Of a stretch of 23,368 nucleotides of DNA, positions 19,273 to 23,368 are shown in pieces. Position 1 is the stretch's first letter. Each line of letters opens with the position of its first letter. The position numbers were made by a program, and so were the translations under genes. Origin of the DNA: Spirogloea muscicola (Eukaryota; Streptophyta; Zygnematophyceae; Spirogloeales; Spirogloeaceae); NCBI GenBank assembly GCA_009602725.1, contig WELB01000207.1:120992-144359 (forward strand). The letters are read 5' to 3'. The notes below the pieces were generated by a model. The model saw nothing but the letters and a program-made list of their open reading frames with translations. It was not told the DNA's origin and did not search any database.

Positions 19273-19847
19273 TTGGGCTGCCCTTTCACAGCCATCGACC
19301 GCTTGTGTGAGAATTTTATCCTCCACAACCTTGCTGTCTATTTGTGGCCAAGAGTAGCGCTGTCGAGAGGATACTCAACCGTGAGGAGCCGCTGAGCCAC
19401 CTTGGCAGCAGCCGCTGCTGGCTTAGCTGCGTGGGCCTACCTGCCATCCATCTTCCACCTTGCTTGAATTGGCCTCCATTTCATTTCATGCGCCCCGCGC
19501 GCCTTCTCTCTGTGCTCGCTTGGCTGGCCTCTACAGCCATTCTTTGGAATAAGCAAGCTTCCCTTACAGCTCGCGCCTTCTCGCCTCAAAGTTTGTGCAT
19601 CTCCTGCCAGGCGGGCCATTCACAATCACAGTAGCTCTCTTGATGTGAGTCGGTCAACTTGACAACAGCTCCCCCCTCTTCTTTCTCGAATGAGAAGATC
19701 AGAGAACCTGCTACATGTACTGGACTCTTTGGCCCGCTTGCTTTTCAGTGATGCCGTCTTCTGCTCTTGCTGGCGCTTGCATCGTTCTCCGTGCATGCAG
19801 TTGGGCTGGCCTCCCACTCTTTTGGCCTTCAATGGAGCCATCGCCTT
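19273..19847 (-). repeat. Hairpin-module repeats, inverted cluster 3
   Basis: Three modules read on the minus strand: 19273-19300 (CGATGGCTGTGAAAGGGCAG then CCC), 19520-19541 (GAATGGCTGTAGAGGCCAGC) and 19801-19847 (GCGATGGCTCC...GGCCAGCCCAA with enlarged loop). Orientation is opposite to clusters 1 and 2. Confidence 0.6.
19460..19514 (+). repeat. AATTGGCCTCC...GCGCGCCTTCTCTC element, copy at 19.5 kb
   Basis: Differs from 9395-9450 at only a few positions over the core (TTGAATTGGCCTCC, then CATGCGCCCCGCGCGCC and TTCTCTCT). Unlike at 9.4 kb, it is followed by a hairpin module in inverted orientation. Confidence 0.75.
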
Positions 19848-20338
19848 CTTTTCTGCTCTCACTCAAGAAGGAACACTTTTGCACCTAAACCACACTATAT
19901 CTCTATCCAAGGCTAAGAAGTTGCACCAATGTCCCTTTCGATGGAGCTACTTCATATTGTTGGCTCTTGTGTCTCAGTGAACAGATCAATATCACTTGCT
20001 AGCAATGTCCACAAATCAGTGCTGTCTTAGTGAGCATTGGTTGCTAGCTTCAGCCATGGGTTTCATTTGCATGTCTTCAGCAATTCTCGTTGGGGCACAG
20101 GGAGTCACACAGCTTTTGATGTGACATAAGAGAGATGATCCACCCATCACAGTCACTATGACATCGCTGCTCCAAGGCCTACAATGAAGGGCACCTCACC
20201 ACAGAAGAGATGCTCGCTGGTTGTCACCCTGACAAGTGCACCAGCCAGTTTAAGTGGATAATGTAGAAGCTCACTTATCTGTGGAACCAGGGTGGCGGAG
20301 GCCTACTTTCAGTACAGAGTTCGTGGTTGAGGAAAGGA
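19848..20338. other. Intergenic stretch downstream of the sphingoid-base kinase
   Basis: Contains the 3' UTR of the kinase on the minus strand. I recognise no gene, RNA or repeat in it. Confidence 0.4.
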
Positions 20339-23300
20339 TCAGCGAGCTTGGGTTTGTGGTCGGCCTATGAGCCTGCAGTAGCCTGGCATGACCGTCACGC
20401 TAGCCGGCTCCTCCAGTGGCAGGAGCTCTCCATCGATGCCACATGCACGGTGCCGGTCATCAAGAGGGATCACGCGCACCGCTCGCACCTGCGACGCATG
20501 CGGCAACAGCGGCGCAGCTACCACCAGTGAGTCCGCAGTCTCATGACTGTCAAGGGTCTATGACGACCTCAAGTTGAGGGTTTCCCATGAGCTGGGGGGG
20601 TTTAGTTACCTTGCAGTACTCAACATAGGGCAATGCCAGGTGGCGGCTGAACTGCATGAGGCCCAGGAAGGCAAGGAGGCGCAGGCGGCCGACGGGGCGC
20701 ACAAGGATGAGGTCGACGGAGCCATCGCCAGGGGCCGCATGCGGGGCCAGGCTCTGGCTCGCAAGGCACTGCACGCTGCGGCACCTGTGGTTACACGCCA
20801 TGACAGCCAAGAACGGCCCCCGCCGCAGCACCCACCCGCCTGCACCGGCGCCTGCCGTTGCGACCACCGTCTTTGCCGGTAGCTTCGACGTGGGGACACT
20901 GAAGCAAGTCCCCAGCAGCGCTGCAAAACGTTGGCGGCCACCGCCCTTGCGACCAGCATCGGGCTGCTGAGGGCCAGCCTCAGCAGCGCTGGACGGCGGT
21001 GGAGGAGGCGGCGGCGGGGCTGGCAGCGTCGGCGGTGGTACCACCGACCTCCCAGCATCCTCGTCGTCACTTCCCTGCACTGCAGAGAAGCCATCGGGGT
21101 GGAAGCACGGCGAGAAGCCCGGCAGCGAGTACCAGCGGGGCTCTCGCAGGCTATTCGCAGCAGCTGCAGCGGCAGTGCCACGGCAGCCATTTTCCAGCTC
21201 CTGCCACTCGCCGACTCGCCGGGCAGCGCGGCCCCTCGACCGGCGCTGGCTCGGCACTGTCTCCAGCTCAGGCTCCGGAGGTGGTGACGTCCTCCGTCGG
21301 CCTGGCGGATGCTGCTGCTGCTGCTCGGTAGCGGCAGAAGCAAGCTCGGCGCCGCCATTGCTGCGCCAAAGTGCCGGCCGGTCCAGCATTGACCGAGAAG
21401 CCGAGAGAGCGGCGGTACCCGTGCTACTGCGTTGCCGCGGCAACCTGCCAACCGCTTGCGGCATCGCAAGGTCGAGCTCGTCTAGGGCTCGCCGCGCACT
21501 CCAATCCCCACAATCCCCACTGAGGATGCCAGCAGCAGAGCGGTCTAGCTTGTGCGCCTGAGCAACGCCCGACACACCGGCCACACTCCACTCGCTCGGC
21601 CGCTTCTGAACGAGCTCTCGGCTGGCTGCCTGCGTCCGGCCATTTGACGATGGTGGCGGCCGCAGATGCAGCTTTGCCTCCTCCTCCTCCTCCTCTACTA
21701 GCGGCAGGTATTCGATGTCCATGCGATAACACGGCAGTTGCAAGATCTTGACTGCGCCAGCCACGGCGTACCGCAGTGGCCCAAAGCGAGCTTGGTACTG
21801 CGTAGCCAGCTCCAGGACTGCAATACCAGCCAAGCCGGCAAAATGGTCATAGGAGCGGCAAGCAAAGCGCAGTGCGGAGGCGCGGCAGATGGGGCCGCCG
21901 CCTGCACAACTGCCGAGCAAGCGAGCAGCTTACCATCGCTCATGAAGCCAAAGTAGGCAATACAGAGCCCTGCATGCGCGGGCCCAGCTCCGCCAGCCTG
22001 CACGAGCAAAGTGTCCACCGCAATTGTGCCGCCCTGATAACCAGAGAAGCCAACATAAGACACAGATGTCACAGGCAAACGAATGACGTCAGTTTGAAAG
22101 CCTGCGAGCTGACAGCCAAAACATAACACTGTCGAGTCTAGGGATCGCCACAAGAAGCACGACTTCAAAGGGAAGGCAGCGGCGCTCGCCGACCTTGACA
22201 ATGGCAAGTGCTGCCGAAAGTGGGTCACGGATGCCGAGTACGCTCCAGGCAAGGGAGTTGTCACTGCCGGCGGGCACGATGCCAATTGGCACTGGCAGCA
22301 GGGAGCCAGCATCCTTTCGTGCGAGGAGGCCATTGACAACCTGCGGACATGCGAGCAACAAGCCGGGTATAGGCGAGCGGCACAGTAGGGTTAGGATGTA
22401 TGAAGTTAGTGGATGAATTTCATGGCACATTGTACTCACACCGAATGGCAGGCCACCATGGCTCGAGGCGTCTGCTGCTGCAGGCTCTTACCTCGTTCAC
22501 AATGCCGTCGCCGCCAACACAGACAATGCCTGCCAAGGGGAGGTTCAGGTGACAGTCATCAGGCCTGGCGTGATTTTGTGGGCCGCCCAGAATCAGGTGT
22601 TGGCACTGAGGCTGCTGTGCAGTGGCATCACAGTGAGGAGAGGGTGGGCCCCACCATCAGGACAGGCGCTGAGGTCCATGGCGGCCGCCAGCTTTCGCGC
22701 ATGCCCGGCATTCAAGGTCTCGACCAACGTGCAGTCGAAGCCGCCGAGCTGCATCAGCGGTCGGCAGCAAGAGGGCCGTCATCACCACCAGTAGTGCAGC
22801 AAGCGTGGGGTGCTCGCTAGGGGCGGCGTGCAGCAGCAACAATCTCAGTACCTCCAGGATGGGCTGCACATCACGCCGGTATAAGCGGAGCGCGCGGCCG
22901 TTGCCGGACTTGGGGTTGGCAACAACCAGCACCCGGCGGCGCCGCAGCGGCGGCTGCCAGGCGCCAGAGCCGTTGCCGAGAGCCGGCGCCGCAGGCAGCG
23001 GCAGGTTGTCGGCAACATCGCCGCCGTCGAGAAGGGGGTCAGCCGGGAGCTCGTGGACGAAGCAGCCCTGGCCAGCAAACGCCAGCACCCAGAGTTCCGC
23101 CTCGGCAACAGTGGGCGCGCGCAGAGCGAGGTCGCGGCGCACGCGGGCAGCGGACCTCCACGGCCATGGTTGCCACGCTGCCACCGTCGTCGCTGCCGCC
23201 GCTGCCGGCGGCAGTGCGTGCACCGTCAGCCGCTGGGACCCAACCCAGCGCGTCACGGCGACGACATCAGCGAGCGCCAGTCGCTCGCCGCCGGCCAGCG

Positions 23301-23368
23301 CGAGCTCGTGGTCCGTCAGGCGCGCGGAGAGGAGCTCGCGGGGCGGCGCCGGTGTCGGCGGAGGCTGC
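20339..23368 (-). CDS. LCBK1: Sphingoid long-chain-base kinase, LCBK1-like (5' end beyond window)
   Basis: Lipid kinase of the DAGK-catalytic superfamily, predicted to phosphorylate sphingoid long-chain bases. Exons, 5' to 3': >23368-22852, 22748-22655, 22529-22492, 22340-22194, 22033-21934, 21817-20610, 20488-20339; GT-AG, frame intact, 751 codons including the stop. Domain order: N-terminal region (ARLTDHELALAGGERLALAD); nucleotide-binding RVLVVANPKSGNGRA; GHARKLAAAMDL; IVCVGGDGIVNEVVNGLL; PIGIVPAGSDNSLAW; VLELATQYQARFGPLRY. A low-complexity linker of about 250 residues (Glu, Pro, Gln, Ser runs) follows, then RGPFLAVMACNHRCRSVQC, DGSVDLILVRPVGRLRLL, HLALPYVEYCK, and the last exon with ACGIDGELLP and CRLIGR. 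Arabidopsis LCBK1 shares GSDNSL in place of GTGN, the split catalytic domain with long insert, and the GIDGEL end. ACD5-type ceramide kinase fits less well. The start codon is outside the window. Confidence 0.9.

Noticed and set aside
20339-23368. Ceramide kinase (ACD5 type) for the last gene
   Set aside because: The motif set GGDGIVNEVVNGLL, GIVPAGSDNSLAW, QARFGPLRY and GIDGEL, with the long insert, follows LCBK1 more closely than ceramide kinase as I remember them.
1-23368. A functional gene cluster or new multi-gene system
   Set aside because: The five genes serve unrelated processes and lie on both strands with large gaps. Nothing ties them into one system.

Overview
The window is nuclear DNA of a photosynthetic eukaryote of the green lineage, most likely a streptophyte alga. 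The evidence is a nuclear, intron-split gene for the alpha-carboxyltransferase of plastid acetyl-CoA carboxylase, an LRR protein with a plant-type N-terminal cap, a sphingoid-base kinase that follows the plant LCBK1 layout, and a plant-type GH85 ENGase. Introns are many, short and GT-AG, and coding DNA is GC-rich. The species cannot be named from the sequence. The window opens with a G homopolymer and has one N next to an A-run at 3450-3466, so it is draft assembly.

Layout: (1) 107-3449, minus: plastid ACCase alpha-CT, 10 exons, 5' end lost at the N/A-run. (2) 3.7-5.74 kb: intergenic, with a G-box palindrome, one copy of a dispersed repeat and two abutting degenerate tRNA-Leu-like sequences. 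(3) 5745-8734, minus: complete 10-exon gene for a secreted LRR protein without kinase or membrane segment. (4) 8.74-9.1 kb: its GC-rich promoter. (5) 9.2-12.5 kb: a dense nest of short dispersed repeats, including a hairpin module and a separate ~70-nt element that folds into several stems with one compensatory base-pair change between copies. (6) 12801-12889: a (CT)44 tract upstream of a fatty-acid-hydroxylase/sterol-desaturase gene (13234-14381, plus, 3 exons). (7) 14814-18864, minus: cytosolic ENGase (GH85), 11 exons, convergent with the previous gene. (8) 19.1-19.9 kb: further repeat copies. (9) 20339 to the window end, minus: LCBK1-like sphingoid-base kinase, lacking its 5' end.

The five genes are ordinary neighbours and not a pathway cluster: plastid fatty-acid synthesis, an extracellular LRR protein, membrane lipid or sterol oxidation, N-glycan turnover and sphingolipid signalling. 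Exon boundaries were set by reading splice sites, checking that phase is kept across every junction, and comparing with remembered family sequences. I see no evidence of a new multi-gene system. The most unusual material is the repeat nest, the foldable repeat and the tRNA-like pair.
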